From positions 5,518,001 to 5,582,000 of the forward strand of contig NZ_CP108002.1 of the NCBI RefSeq assembly GCF_041435055.1: a stretch of DNA of 64,000 bases, in the 5' to 3' direction. Below, in pieces: positions 45,542-54,286 of this stretch. The notes beneath the pieces are model-generated. The model ran no database searches. It worked only from the letters and a program-made list of their open reading frames with translations, and had not been told where the DNA came from. The number at the start of each line of letters is the position of its first letter. The first letter of the stretch is position 1. The position numbers and the translations under genes are program-made. Origin of the DNA: Streptomyces sp. NBC_00341 (GTDB lineage Bacteria; Actinomycetota; Actinomycetes; Streptomycetales; Streptomycetaceae).

Positions 45542-47149
45542 ATGTCGCTCTCACGCGGCGCCCTCGCGGCCGGAGCGGCCGTCACCGCGGCCGCCGCGGT
45601 GACGCTCACCGTCGTCCTGTGGCCCGACAGCTCCGACCCCGCGCGCAGGTCCGGCTCCCAGACCTCGCCCGGAGCCACGTCCGCCGCCCCCACCCCCTCC
45701 CCGACCCGCAGCTACCCGCTGTCGAAGACGCCCCGCACCATCCCCGCCGTACGCGAGCACACCCCCGCCCACGGTCCCGGCTGGCGGCCGGGCAAGGGCA
45801 GCGCGGTGGTGATCGCGGACGGCAGCAAGGGGCTCGCCGACGAGGGGCGGCTGCTCGCGGGCGAGCTCAAGATCGGCTACCGGGGCGAGGCGGCGGCGCG
45901 GGCCGGCGATGTGGAACTGGCCCTCACTCCGACGGCCGAGGCCGGGCCCGAGTCGTACACCCTGAAGACCCACGACGGCCGCGTCACGATCAGCGGGCCC
46001 GGCCAGGCGGGCGTCTTCTACGGGACCCGCACCCTCAAGCAGTCGGTGCGGGCCGACGGCTCCATGCCGGAGGGCGAGGTGCGCGACCGCCCCGACCGCC
46101 CGCAGCGCGGGCTCAACCTCGACATCGCACGCAAGTTCTACAGCGTCGGCTGGATCGAGGACCGGCTGCGCGACATGGCCGACCTCAAGCTCAACCAGCT
46201 CGGCCTGCACTTCTCCGACGACCAGGCCTTCCGCGTCGAGTCCGACACCCACCCCGAGATCGTGTCGCCCGAGCACCTGACCAAGGCGCAGGTGCGGCAG
46301 ATCGTCGCCCTGGCCGGCCGGCTGCACATCCAGGTGGTGCCGGAGATCGACTCCCCGGGCCACCTCGGCGCGGTCCTGCGCGCCCACCCCGACCTCCAGC
46401 TGCGCAATGTGTCGGGCGTGGCCTCGCAGGGATCGCTCGACATCTCCAAGCCGGGCGCGGCGAAGCTCGTCGACGAGCTCCTCAACGAGTACACGGAGCT
46501 CTTCCCCGGCACTTACTGGCACCTGGGCGCCGATGAGTACCTCGCGCTTATGGCGCGGGACCCGGCCGCCTCCTACCCCCAGCTCCAGGCCGCCGCCGTA
46601 CGGAAGTACGGGCCGAAGGCCGGGATCGCGGACCTCGCCACCGGCTGGCTCAACGACCGCGCGGCGGTGGTCCGCCCGCACGGCAAACAGCCCAAGGCGT
46701 GGAACGACGGCCTCTTCCGCGACAGCGTCGTCAAGGCGGCCAAGAACATCGAGATCGAGTACTGGACGGGCAAGGAGTACGGGGCCCGGCAGCCGGACGA
46801 GTACCTGCGCGAGGGCCGTCAGATGCTGAACCTCAACGACGAGTTCCTCTACTACGTGCTCGGCCAGCCCAACGACTTCGTCTACCCCACCGGCAAGCGG
46901 ATCTACGAGCAGTGGACCCCCCTCGTGATGCGCGGCACCACCCCCGTCCCGGCGCGCTACTCCCGCCAGATCCTCGGCGGCCGGTTCGCCGTCTGGGGCG
47001 ATCTGCCGAACGCCCAGACCGCGGCGCAGGTCGCGCAGGGCATCCGGATGCCCTTGCGGGCGACGTCCCAGAAGCTGTGGGACCCGGGCAAGCCGAAGCT
47101 GGGCTGGGACGGGTTCCGGAAGCTGGCCGGGGAGATCGACAAGGGCTGA
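45542..47149 (+). CDS. Secreted beta-N-acetylhexosaminidase (GH20)
   Basis: 535 aa. N-terminal export/anchor segment (GALAAGAAVTAAAAVTLTVVL) and a Ser/Pro/Thr linker. GH20b domain about 85-180 (ELALTPTAE, QAGVFYGTRTLKQSV). Catalytic barrel about 185-520, with DIARKFYSVGWIEDRLRDMA, LHFSDDQAFRVES, VVPEIDSPGHLGAVL and the acid/nucleophile pair in TYWHLGADEY. It releases terminal GlcNAc/GalNAc from chitin or wall fragments outside the cell. GGAGG precedes the ATG. Confidence 0.95.
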   Translation: MSLSRGALAAGAAVTAAAAVTLTVVLWPDSSDPARRSGSQTSPGATSAAPTPSPTRSYPLSKTPRTIPAVREHTPAHGPGWRPGKGSAVVIADGSKGLADEGRLLAGELKIGYRGEAAARAGDVELALTPTAEAGPESYTLKTHDGRVTISGPGQAGVFYGTRTLKQSVRADGSMPEGEVRDRPDRPQRGLNLDIARKFYSVGWIEDRLRDMADLKLNQLGLHFSDDQAFRVESDTHPEIVSPEHLTKAQVRQIVALAGRLHIQVVPEIDSPGHLGAVLRAHPDLQLRNVSGVASQGSLDISKPGAAKLVDELLNEYTELFPGTYWHLGADEYLALMARDPAASYPQLQAAAVRKYGPKAGIADLATGWLNDRAAVVRPHGKQPKAWNDGLFRDSVVKAAKNIEIEYWTGKEYGARQPDEYLREGRQMLNLNDEFLYYVLGQPNDFVYPTGKRIYEQWTPLVMRGTTPVPARYSRQILGGRFAVWGDLPNAQTAAQVAQGIRMPLRATSQKLWDPGKPKLGWDGFRKLAGEIDKG

Positions 47150-47234
47150 GCGCCGTACCGGGGCAGGAGTGCCGAAGCGATGGATTCCCTGTGGATTTGC
47201 TGTGGACAGGGAAGTGGCCGGGAGCTAGGTTCCG

Positions 47235-47270
47235 GAGGCCGCGCGCACTTGGGGAGGAGCGCGCGGCCTC
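47235..47270 (+). terminator. Terminator after GH20 gene
   Basis: 12-bp stem (47235-47246 with 47259-47270), 12-nt loop, followed by TGTCTT; 86 nt past the GH20 stop. Confidence 0.7.
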
Positions 47271-47332
47271 TGTCTTCCGCTCTTGTCCGCGCCCGGGATC
47301 TCCGTGCGTCCACAACCCTGGGGGGTTGCTCC

Positions 47333-48145
47333 ATGCTCTGTTCCACCTGCGGCACCAGACCGCCGGTCCGCTCCGACGGACGCTGTGCGCTCTGCGCGCC
47401 GACCGCCGGAAGGGCCAGGGCCCAGGCCCTGTCCGCACCGGCCTTCACCGCTCCGCAGCAGTGGCTGCGTTCGCCCGAGGGGCTCGCGAAGGCCGTCGTC
47501 GTCCTGCTGGCGGTGGTCGCCGTGGCGGACCTGCTGGCGGTGGCCGCTGACATCAACGTCCGCACGCTGATCGACAACGGTTTCGACGCCGGTTTCGGCG
47601 GCGGTTTCGTGGGGGTCGACCAGGCGGACGCCGACCGCGCCGACACGCTCTACGCGGGCGCGGGCGTCCTGCAGATCCTCACCACCCTCGCCGCCGCCAT
47701 CGCCTTCCTCATGTGGTTCTGGCGGGTCCGGGCGAACGCCGAGATCTTCGACGCGAGCGCCCAGCCGATGCGGCCCGGCTGGGCCATCGGTGGCTGGTTC
47801 GTTCCGGTCGCCGGGCTGTGGCTGCCGCGTCGGATCGCCGGTGGCATCTGGACCGCGAGTGCGCAGACCAACACCGACGGCACCTGGCGCGATGTCTCCC
47901 CCGCCCCGATGAACCTGTGGTGGGGCACCTGGGTGGCCGCGATGGTGTTCGGCCGGTTCGCCGCCACCCGGTACGACCAGGCCGAGTTGCCGCAGCAGAT
48001 CATGGACGCCGCCTCGATGATGGTGGTGTCCGATCTGCTCGACATCGCGGCCGCGGTCTTCGCGATCCTGTTCGTGCGCGAGCTGACCAGGATGCAGGGG
48101 GAGCGGGCCGCTGTCGGCCTGTTCCCGCTCAACGCCCGGCTGTAG
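47333..48145 (+). CDS. DUF4328 membrane protein with zinc ribbon
   Basis: 270 aa. N-terminal two-CXXC ribbon (MLCSTCGTRPPVRSDGRCALC), then four membrane segments of DUF4328 (AVVVLLAVVAVADLLAVAA, LTTLAAAIAFLMWFWRVRANA, RPGWAIGGWFVPVAGLWLPRR, LDIAAAVFAILFVRELT) with the family motifs WFWRVRANAE and PMNLWWGTWV. Start ATG 47333 after GGGGGG. Function unknown. Confidence 0.9.
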   Translation: MLCSTCGTRPPVRSDGRCALCAPTAGRARAQALSAPAFTAPQQWLRSPEGLAKAVVVLLAVVAVADLLAVAADINVRTLIDNGFDAGFGGGFVGVDQADADRADTLYAGAGVLQILTTLAAAIAFLMWFWRVRANAEIFDASAQPMRPGWAIGGWFVPVAGLWLPRRIAGGIWTASAQTNTDGTWRDVSPAPMNLWWGTWVAAMVFGRFAATRYDQAELPQQIMDAASMMVVSDLLDIAAAVFAILFVRELTRMQGERAAVGLFPLNARL

Positions 48146-48298
48146 CGCCGCCCCACGGGTCCAGCACCGCCCCACGGACAGCAAGCGGTTTCGGCCGCCC
48201 GCAGTGACGATTTTCGGCCATTCGGCGCTGAACGCGGTAACAGGAAGCACTGCGTTCCCATGCGTCCCGGCGTGGGGAGGGCCGACGGGAGACTGCCG

Positions 48299-48868
48299 AT
48301 GAGCCTGCTGGAACTGATCGCCGCCGCCGACGAGCGGGGCCTTGCCGCGAGCGGGGCGGCCTGCCTCGACCGCTGCCTGCCGCAGCCCGCCGAGGGCGCA
48401 GACCCCGATCCGCTGCGCCCGCTCTGGGCCGGCTGCGCGGACGGGGCGGCCTGGCCGGACCGGCTGGCCGAGGCGCGCGCGGCGCTGGACGCCCTGCCCG
48501 GCGAGGACGCGACCGTCCGCCGCATCCGCGAACTGCTCGGCGAGGCCCCCGCGGTCCGGGCGGGCGCCGGACTGCGGGACTGGGCCGACGACTGCTCGGT
48601 GCTGGCCCTGGAGATCCACCTCGGCCACGACGCCGAACGCGCCGGCCCCGCGGAGCCGGTGGCGCGCTGCCGTGCGGGCGACCCGCGAGGGGCGGGGCCG
48701 CTGCTGGCCGGGGAGACCGCGCGCCAGACCCGGATCCTGGGGATGCTGGCGGAGATCGCGGCCACGGCCCCGGCGGGCGCCGGGCTGCGTCAGGTGCTGG
48801 ACGTGTCGGCCGAGGGGCAGCGCGTACTGCGCGCGGCGGCCTCGCGGCGCGCACGCGTCGGGGGGTGA
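48299..48868 (+). CDS. Hypothetical protein
   Basis: 189 aa from an ATG with GGGAGA eight nt upstream. Ala/Leu/Arg-rich and helical (LLELIAAADERGLAASGAACL, WPDRLAEARAALDALPGED). A conserved-looking DWADDCSVLALEIHLGHD is followed by ETARQTRILGMLAEIAATAP. No family recognised. It follows the DUF4328 gene by 150 nt, and codon bias supports translation. Confidence 0.72.
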   Translation: MSLLELIAAADERGLAASGAACLDRCLPQPAEGADPDPLRPLWAGCADGAAWPDRLAEARAALDALPGEDATVRRIRELLGEAPAVRAGAGLRDWADDCSVLALEIHLGHDAERAGPAEPVARCRAGDPRGAGPLLAGETARQTRILGMLAEIAATAPAGAGLRQVLDVSAEGQRVLRAAASRRARVGG

Positions 48869-48924
48869 GGCGGTCGGGGGTCTGCCCGTCGCCCCATGGG
48901 TCAGGTGCTCCTCGCCATGACCCT

Positions 48925-49506
48925 TCAGCTGCTTCGGGGAGGCGTGAGGCTGCCGAGGTCGAGACTGATCTCGAAGGGCACCAGACGCTGAAAAGAACCC
49001 CGGAAGATACCGGCGGGCGCGTAAGCCCCCGTTGGTTCATCGAGCTCGTATACGTGGACGGCCGGTGCGCCGTCCTCGTCCTCGATGCACCAGTAGTGCG
49101 GAATACCGGCCTCTGCGTATTTACGGAGCTTGACCGTACGGTCGCGGTGGGCGGACTCGGGTGAGACAACCTCCACGACGAGCTTCACGTCGCCGGGGGA
49201 GTACCAGGTGCGGTCGGGGTCGTAGGGGAGGGTCGTCAGCAGGATGTCCGGCTCAGGTCGGTTTCGGGCGTCGAGGCGGATCGTCATTTCCCGCTCAACC
49301 TCTACGCCGGCCGGCGCCTGCGCCATCAGCATGGTGGTCAGAGCGGTAATCAGACGGCCGTGCCAGGACCGCTGGGGGGACATCATGAATACGAGTGCTC
49401 CGTCGATCAGCTCAGTGTGGCGCGGCGCCTCGGGGAGGTGATCCAGGTCCTCCGCGAACCAGCCTTCCGCGCGGGGCGGGCGCATCCAGTCGGGCAGTGC
49501 GGTCAT
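48925..49506 (-). CDS. Uma2 family putative endonuclease (DUF820)
   Basis: 193 aa with the Uma2/DUF820 PD-(D/E)XK fold: IDGALVFMMSPQRSWHGRLIT, RPEPDILLTT, the core VKLVVEVVSPESAHRDRTVKL and RKYAEAGIPHYWCIEDED. The family occurs in many copies in streptomycetes with no proven role. No RBS; TACCGT six nt upstream suggests a leaderless mRNA. Longer in-frame start at 49548 is unlikely. Confidence 0.9.
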   Translation of the reverse strand: MTALPDWMRPPRAEGWFAEDLDHLPEAPRHTELIDGALVFMMSPQRSWHGRLITALTTMLMAQAPAGVEVEREMTIRLDARNRPEPDILLTTLPYDPDRTWYSPGDVKLVVEVVSPESAHRDRTVKLRKYAEAGIPHYWCIEDEDGAPAVHVYELDEPTGAYAPAGIFRGSFQRLVPFEISLDLGSLTPPRSS

Positions 49507-50019
49507 GCCATTACGGTATCGGCTGCGGTTGCGGCGTGCCGGGAGCATTCCGGCGCCTCGGACCAGGGCCTCGGCGCAGCCACTGCGGGTGACTACGGCA
49601 CAGGGATGAGGCCTCCGTCCAGAGCGTCATGACGGATGCGTCGTGTCAGAGCGATCTGGTCCTGCAGCAGGCGCTCGTATGGGTCCGACTGAGTGCTGGG
49701 CCGGACGCCGGGAAATCGGATGGAGGTGACACGGCGTACCGGTCCGGGGAAGACCGGATGAACGCCGGGGGTGTTGGTCACGGACTGGTTGTGACAGCCC
49801 CATACCTCGGAGTGTTGCCTGGTCAGAGGCGTAGAGAAAATGAGGACGACCGGGGCCGCCACCCCCCACAGGAGAGGCCCCGGTCGTCTTCCGCGGGGCC
49901 GCGGAACGACCCCGTACTCATCTCAGCGTCGGGACCGCGATTTCTGTCACACCGCGTCGCGTCCGCACAATGTTGCGGGTTGTACAAGTCATGGACGTGA
50001 TGCCCGCGAAGGACGTAGC
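49507..50019. other. Gap with hairpin and possible gene remnant
   Basis: 513 nt. A minus-strand frame at 49593-49862 (89 codons) ends in a coding-like tail (DPYERLLQDQIALTRRI) but starts with an unconvincing N-terminus, so it may be a remnant or unannotated small gene. A 13-bp perfect hairpin (49845-49857 with 49876-49888) lies at its upstream end and would fit a terminator for plus-strand RNA from this gap. No tRNA-like fold was recognised. Confidence 0.4.
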
Positions 50020-50892
50020 GTGCTGATTCGCGCAGGGTGGCGCGGCAGTGGTGACCAGCTGCGATTCAGGACAGCAGGGCAGGTTGAGGGAGTGCTGGGG
50101 GACGACGCGGGGCTTACCGCCGCGGTGCTCGCGGCGCAGGACGGGGACGAAGACGCCTTCCGTACTGTGTACCGCGCTGTGCAGCCGCGGTTGCTGGGCT
50201 ACATAAGGACACTGGTGGGGGAGCCGGACGCCGAGGACGTGGCGTCCGAGTCCTGGCTCCAGATAGCGCGCGACCTCGACCGGTTCAGCGGGGACGCGGA
50301 CCGGTTCCGGGGGTGGGCCGCGCGCATAGCGCGTAACCGTGCCCTGGACCATCTGCGGATGCGCGGCAGGCGCCCCTCGGCCGGCGGCGACGAGGCCGAA
50401 CTGTCGGAGAAGCCCGCCGAGTCCGACACGGCGGCCGAGGCGATCGAGGCCCTGGCCACCGGGCGCGCCATGTCGCTCATCGCCCAGCTGCCGCAGGACC
50501 AGGCCGAGGCCGTCGTGCTGCGTGTGGTGGTCGGGCTGGACGCGAAGAGCGCGGCGCAGACGCTGGGCAAGCGGCCGGGTGCGGTACGGACCGCCGCGCA
50601 TCGCGGGCTGAAGCGGCTCGCCGAACTGCTGCGGGCGGACAGCGCGGACGTGCCGGACGGCACCGCGCGTCCGGGGGGCGAGGCCGGCCCGGACCACGCG
50701 GAGGAGGGCCGCCCGCACGGCGGCGACGCCGGCCCGGCCGACGGGCCGGCCCCCGTACAGGCACCGCACGGCAGCGCGGCCGGCCGGACGGCGGAACTGG
50801 GCGCCGTACCCGCTCAGCGCCCCTCCCGCACCGGCCTGGTGGCGCCCGCCGGTGTGACGCATTCGCGTCTTCGGACGCAGAAGGACATGTGA
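50020..50892 (+). CDS. ECF RNA polymerase sigma factor
   Basis: 290 aa from GTG 50020 with GAAGGA seven nt upstream. Region 2 (about 45-110): FRTVYRAVQPRLLGYIRTLVG, AEDVASESWLQIARDLDRF, FRGWAARIARNRALDHLR. Region 4 (about 150-200): LIAQLPQDQAEAVVLRVVVG and AAQTLGKRPGAVRTAAHRGL. A long Gly/Pro/Ala tail follows. Its stop overlaps the ATG of the next gene (TGATG), so it is translated with a membrane partner. Confidence 0.92.
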   Translation: MLIRAGWRGSGDQLRFRTAGQVEGVLGDDAGLTAAVLAAQDGDEDAFRTVYRAVQPRLLGYIRTLVGEPDAEDVASESWLQIARDLDRFSGDADRFRGWAARIARNRALDHLRMRGRRPSAGGDEAELSEKPAESDTAAEAIEALATGRAMSLIAQLPQDQAEAVVLRVVVGLDAKSAAQTLGKRPGAVRTAAHRGLKRLAELLRADSADVPDGTARPGGEAGPDHAEEGRPHGGDAGPADGPAPVQAPHGSAAGRTAELGAVPAQRPSRTGLVAPAGVTHSRLRTQKDM

Positions 50893-52103
50893 TGGCCGAC
50901 GAGCAGTACGAATGGCTTGACAAGGAAGCGGCGGAGAGACTTCTCCGCCGTGAACCGGTCGATCCCGTCGACGGCCAGCAGGCACAGGATGCCGACAGGC
51001 TCGCGGCCGCCCTGGACGCCGCGGCCCGGTCCGCCCGCCCGGCCGCCGGTGAACTCCCCGGCGAGGCCGCCGCACTGGCCGCCTTCCGCGCCGCCCCGCG
51101 CTCCGCGACCCGTACCCGCTCCGCGTCCGCGCGGGCCGGCCGCGGGTCCGCCGCCGGGCCGGACGGGGGGAGCGGGGGCATGCTCGCACCCGTGCACATA
51201 GGCCGGGCCGGTTCCGGCAACGGGCCGGCCGCCCGACCGCCGAGCTGGAGCCGGCCCGTCCGCTTCGGCCTGGTCGCCTCCCTCGCGTGCTGCGCGATCG
51301 GCGGGGTGGCGGTGGCCGCCGGGACCGGAGTGCTGCCCGGACCCTTCGGCCGGCACGCCCCCGCCCCGGCGACGTCGGTGTCGGCCGCCGCCTCGCCCGA
51401 GGAACTGGGCTCGGGCCTCACCGCCGACGACGGGACGCCGGAGCCGCCGCCCGGCACGCCGAGCCCGAAGAGCTCGCCCCCCGAGGCCCGGGACTCCGCC
51501 CGCCCCGGCGGCAAGGGCACGGAGGGGCCAGGCCCCACCGGACCCGCCACCGACGGCGGGACGGGCTCCGGAACGCACAAGGACCCGGGCGGCGGTGCCC
51601 CGGACAGCACCAAGGGCACGGGCGGTGACGGTGACGGCTCCGGGCAGCCCGACACCCCGCCGCCCGACACCTCTGGCGCCTGGTACGCCAAAACGCTGAA
51701 GGCCTGCCGCGACTACCGCGACGGCAAGCTCGACGACGACCGCAGACGCCGCCTCGAATCGCTGGCCAAGGGCGCCCGCAACCTGGACCGGTTCTGCGAG
51801 CGGATGATCGACGCGGCCGACGGCAAGGGTGGCAACGGCGGCAACAGCGGCAATGGTGGCAGCGGCCAGGACGGCGACGACGGTGGCAACAGCGGCAGCG
51901 GCGGTGATTCGGACGGCGACGGCCACTCGCCGTCCGGCGGCTCCGGCTCCCTCCCGTCGATCGATTTCTCCCCCGCGTCCACGCAGCCGCCGACCGCCTT
52001 CGCCGGAACAGAACCCGGAACGGAAGCCGGAACGGAGCCCGCGACGGACGCCGGAGCGGACGCCGGTGCCTCGCCGCCGGTGGCGCCCGCCGAGGCCCGC
52101 TGA
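50892..52103 (+). CDS. Membrane protein partner of sigma factor
   Basis: 403 aa. N-terminal cytoplasmic part (about 1-120; EYWLDKEAAERLL-like start, ALDAAARSARPAAGELPGEAA), one membrane segment (FGLVASLACCAIGGVAVAAG, about 125-145), and a very long low-complexity Gly/Asp/Pro/Ser exterior. Within the exterior lies one conserved-looking helical patch (WYAKTLKACRDYRDGKLDDD, ESLAKGARNLDRFCERMI). Overlaps the sigma gene by one base. An anti-sigma role is inferred from layout only; no zinc motif is present. Confidence 0.8.
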   Translation: MADEQYEWLDKEAAERLLRREPVDPVDGQQAQDADRLAAALDAAARSARPAAGELPGEAAALAAFRAAPRSATRTRSASARAGRGSAAGPDGGSGGMLAPVHIGRAGSGNGPAARPPSWSRPVRFGLVASLACCAIGGVAVAAGTGVLPGPFGRHAPAPATSVSAAASPEELGSGLTADDGTPEPPPGTPSPKSSPPEARDSARPGGKGTEGPGPTGPATDGGTGSGTHKDPGGGAPDSTKGTGGDGDGSGQPDTPPPDTSGAWYAKTLKACRDYRDGKLDDDRRRRLESLAKGARNLDRFCERMIDAADGKGGNGGNSGNGGSGQDGDDGGNSGSGGDSDGDGHSPSGGSGSLPSIDFSPASTQPPTAFAGTEPGTEAGTEPATDAGADAGASPPVAPAEAR

Positions 52104-52221
52104 CCCCGTCCGCCACCGGGTGTGACGTTTTTCGGCACGCGGACGCAGTACAGAGTGAGCCGACTGGTCATCGGCAGCGTCCTGAGCCGGGGTTCCCCCC
52201 GTACCTTCGGCTCGGCGCAAC

Positions 52222-52260
52222 GGCGCGGGCGGGACACGTTCCCCCGGTCCCGCCCGCGCC
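52222..52260. terminator. Bidirectional terminator
   Basis: Perfect 14-bp stem (52222-52235 with 52247-52260), 11-nt loop, between the sigma-partner gene and the convergent L,D-transpeptidase gene. Confidence 0.8.
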
Positions 52261-52288
52261 CCTCACCCGTACAGGCCGTTCAGGCCGT

Positions 52289-53227
52289 TCAGTTGTAGAC
52301 GACGACCTTGTCGCCGTTGCGGACCTGGGCGTACAACGAGGCGATCTTCCCCTCGTCCCGGACGTTGACGCAGCCGTGCGAGGCGCCGTTGTAGCCGCGG
52401 GCCGCGAAGTCCGAGGAGTAGTGCACCGCCTGCCCGCCGCTGAAGAACATTGCGTACGGCATCGGGGAGTCGTAGAGCGTCGACACATGGTGCCGGGACT
52501 TCCAGTAGACGGAGAAGGTGCCCTCGCGGGTCGGTGTGTACTGCGAGCCGAACCGCACGTCCATCGACGAGACGACCTTGCCGTCGATCATCCAGGAGAG
52601 CGACCGGCTGTTCTTGCTGATGCAGATCACCCGGCCCTTCATGCACCGCTTGTCCGGCTTCGCGACCGGCCGGGTGGTCGGCGGGTTCAGCTCCGCCGCC
52701 GTCGGCTCGTGCGTCATACCGAGCAGCTTCTGCCAGGTGAGCGTGTCCGCCTTCCCGGTACGGGACAGTCCGCGCTTGCCCTGGAACGACTGCACGGCGG
52801 TGACCGTGACGGTGCCGTAGTAGCCGGTGGGGGTGCGGTTGAAGTGGCCTATCTGGCGCAGCCGGGCCTGGAGCTCGCGCACCTGCTTGCCCTGTGCGCC
52901 GCTCGCCATCAGCACCTTGCCCTGCGGGTCGGGTGCGGTCGTGGCCGACGGCGTGGGCTTCGGCGGTGTGCTCGCCGGTCTGCTGGGCGCCGTGCTCGTG
53001 GACGGCGTCGGCGTCCCCGGCTCGTCCGCGCCGGGCTTGGCGTCGTCGGTGGGGCTGCCGCCCGTCCGCGCGGGCGACGGGGCCGACGGCGTGCTGCCCG
53101 CGGCCTGCGGTTCGCACCCCGCCGTCACGGCGGTCAGCGCGAGGACGGCGACGGCGGCGCCTGCCGTCGCCGCCGCACGGCTGCCCCGGTGCGCGCGGCC
53201 GCGCCCGGTCCTTCTGGTGCGTGTCAT
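52289..53227 (-). CDS. L,D-transpeptidase lipoprotein
   Basis: 312 aa. Lipoprotein signal with lipobox LTAVTAGC (Cys near residue 38), a Pro/Ser/Thr linker, a peptidoglycan-binding_1 domain (about 110-165; KQVRELQARLRQIGHFNRTPT and VTAVQSFQGKRGLSRTG), and a YkuD catalytic domain with HYSSDFAARGYNGASHGCVNV, whose Cys is the nucleophile. It forms 3-3 crosslinks in peptidoglycan outside the cell. Confidence 0.94.
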   Translation of the reverse strand: MTRTRRTGRGRAHRGSRAAATAGAAVAVLALTAVTAGCEPQAAGSTPSAPSPARTGGSPTDDAKPGADEPGTPTPSTSTAPSRPASTPPKPTPSATTAPDPQGKVLMASGAQGKQVRELQARLRQIGHFNRTPTGYYGTVTVTAVQSFQGKRGLSRTGKADTLTWQKLLGMTHEPTAAELNPPTTRPVAKPDKRCMKGRVICISKNSRSLSWMIDGKVVSSMDVRFGSQYTPTREGTFSVYWKSRHHVSTLYDSPMPYAMFFSGGQAVHYSSDFAARGYNGASHGCVNVRDEGKIASLYAQVRNGDKVVVYN

Positions 53228-53384
53228 CTCGGCCCCCTGGGTCTCCGGTATCTCATGGGACGGATTCCCGCCCTGCCCGGTTGCCGAATCGCGGACATGA
53301 CGGCGAAAGCGTTATCGAGATCCATCGGTTACCGATCAGCGGCCGGAGCGGGAGACGGAGAGCTGCCGCGGAGACCCTCGGAGG

Positions 53385-53507
53385 GTGATCTCTCGCCATT
53401 TTTCCGTGGCCCTGGATAAGGTCGGGACGTCGTTCTTCGTGCCCGACGAGGTCGGCGTCGAGATGGAGCTCTCCGTGGACCGCCTGCTCAATGGCGACGA
53501 GGACTGA
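53385..53507 (+). CDS. Possible 40-codon small protein or gene fragment
   Basis: GTG-started frame encoding VISRHFSVALDKVGTSFFVP then DEVGVEMELSVDRLLNGDED and TGA. About 35 of 40 codons end in G or C, like the real genes here. The frame is open upstream to 53301 without another start, and the GGAGG before the GTG is too close to serve well. It may be the 3' remnant of a lost gene or a true small protein. The rest of the 53228-53576 gap shows nothing else clear. Confidence 0.4.
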   Translation: MISRHFSVALDKVGTSFFVPDEVGVEMELSVDRLLNGDED

Positions 53508-53576
53508 CGGAGCGCGTCGTCCCAGGACCTGAACCCAGCACCCGGAGTGCCGAACCCGCGTGCGACACTCCGTTTC

Positions 53577-54245
53577 ATGCTGGGTGTCACTGATCTTCCG
53601 ACCTATCTCGCCGGCCTGGTGCTGATCGTTCTGCTGCCGGGTCCGAATTCGCTGTACGTGCTGTCCGTCGCCGCCCGGCGTGGAGTGCGGACCGGCTATG
53701 TGGCCGCCGCCGGGGTGTGGACCGGGGACACCGTGCTGATGACCCTGTCCGCGCTGGGGGCGTCGTCCCTGCTCCAGACCACGCCCGTGCTGTTCGCCGT
53801 GGTGAAGTTCGCCGGGGCGGGCTATCTGACCTGGCTGGCCTTCGGGATGCTGCGGGCCGCGGTGTCCATGTGGCGCGAGCGGCACCGGCGGGTGGCCGAG
53901 CTGACGGGCGAGTCCGCGGACGGGGCCGAGGCGATCGGCACCATGGAGCGGCCCTACCGGCGGGCGCTGGTGGTCAGCCTGTTCAACCCGAAGGCGATCC
54001 TGTTCCTGATCTCGTTCTTCGTGCAGTTCGTCGATCCCGGGTACGCCTATCCGGCGCTCTCCTTCCTGCTGCTGGGCACGCTGCTCCAGGCCGCCAGCTT
54101 CCTGTACCTCTCCGCGCTGATCTTCGGCGGTACCCGGCTGTCGGCCGCGTTCCGCCGCCGTAAGCGGCTCTCGGCGGGGGCCACTTCGGCGGCGGGCGTG
54201 CTGTTCCTCGGCTTCGCCGCGAAGCTGTCGCTCAGCAGCGTCTGA
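53577..54245 (+). CDS. LysE family amino-acid exporter
   Basis: 222 aa. LysE/RhtB signature: DLPTYLAGLVLIVLLPGPNSLYVLS, RRGVRTGYVAAAGVWTGDTVLM, VVKFAGAGYLTWLAFGMLR, RALVVSLFNPKAILFLISFF. About six membrane segments, closest to the LeuE-type leucine exporter group. ATG 53577 has no obvious RBS. Convergent with a MarR gene. Confidence 0.93.
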   Translation: MLGVTDLPTYLAGLVLIVLLPGPNSLYVLSVAARRGVRTGYVAAAGVWTGDTVLMTLSALGASSLLQTTPVLFAVVKFAGAGYLTWLAFGMLRAAVSMWRERHRRVAELTGESADGAEAIGTMERPYRRALVVSLFNPKAILFLISFFVQFVDPGYAYPALSFLLLGTLLQAASFLYLSALIFGGTRLSAAFRRRKRLSAGATSAAGVLFLGFAAKLSLSSV

Positions 54246-54286
54246 CCGGACGCGCGGGTCCGGCCCGGTCCGGCACGGCGGCCCCG

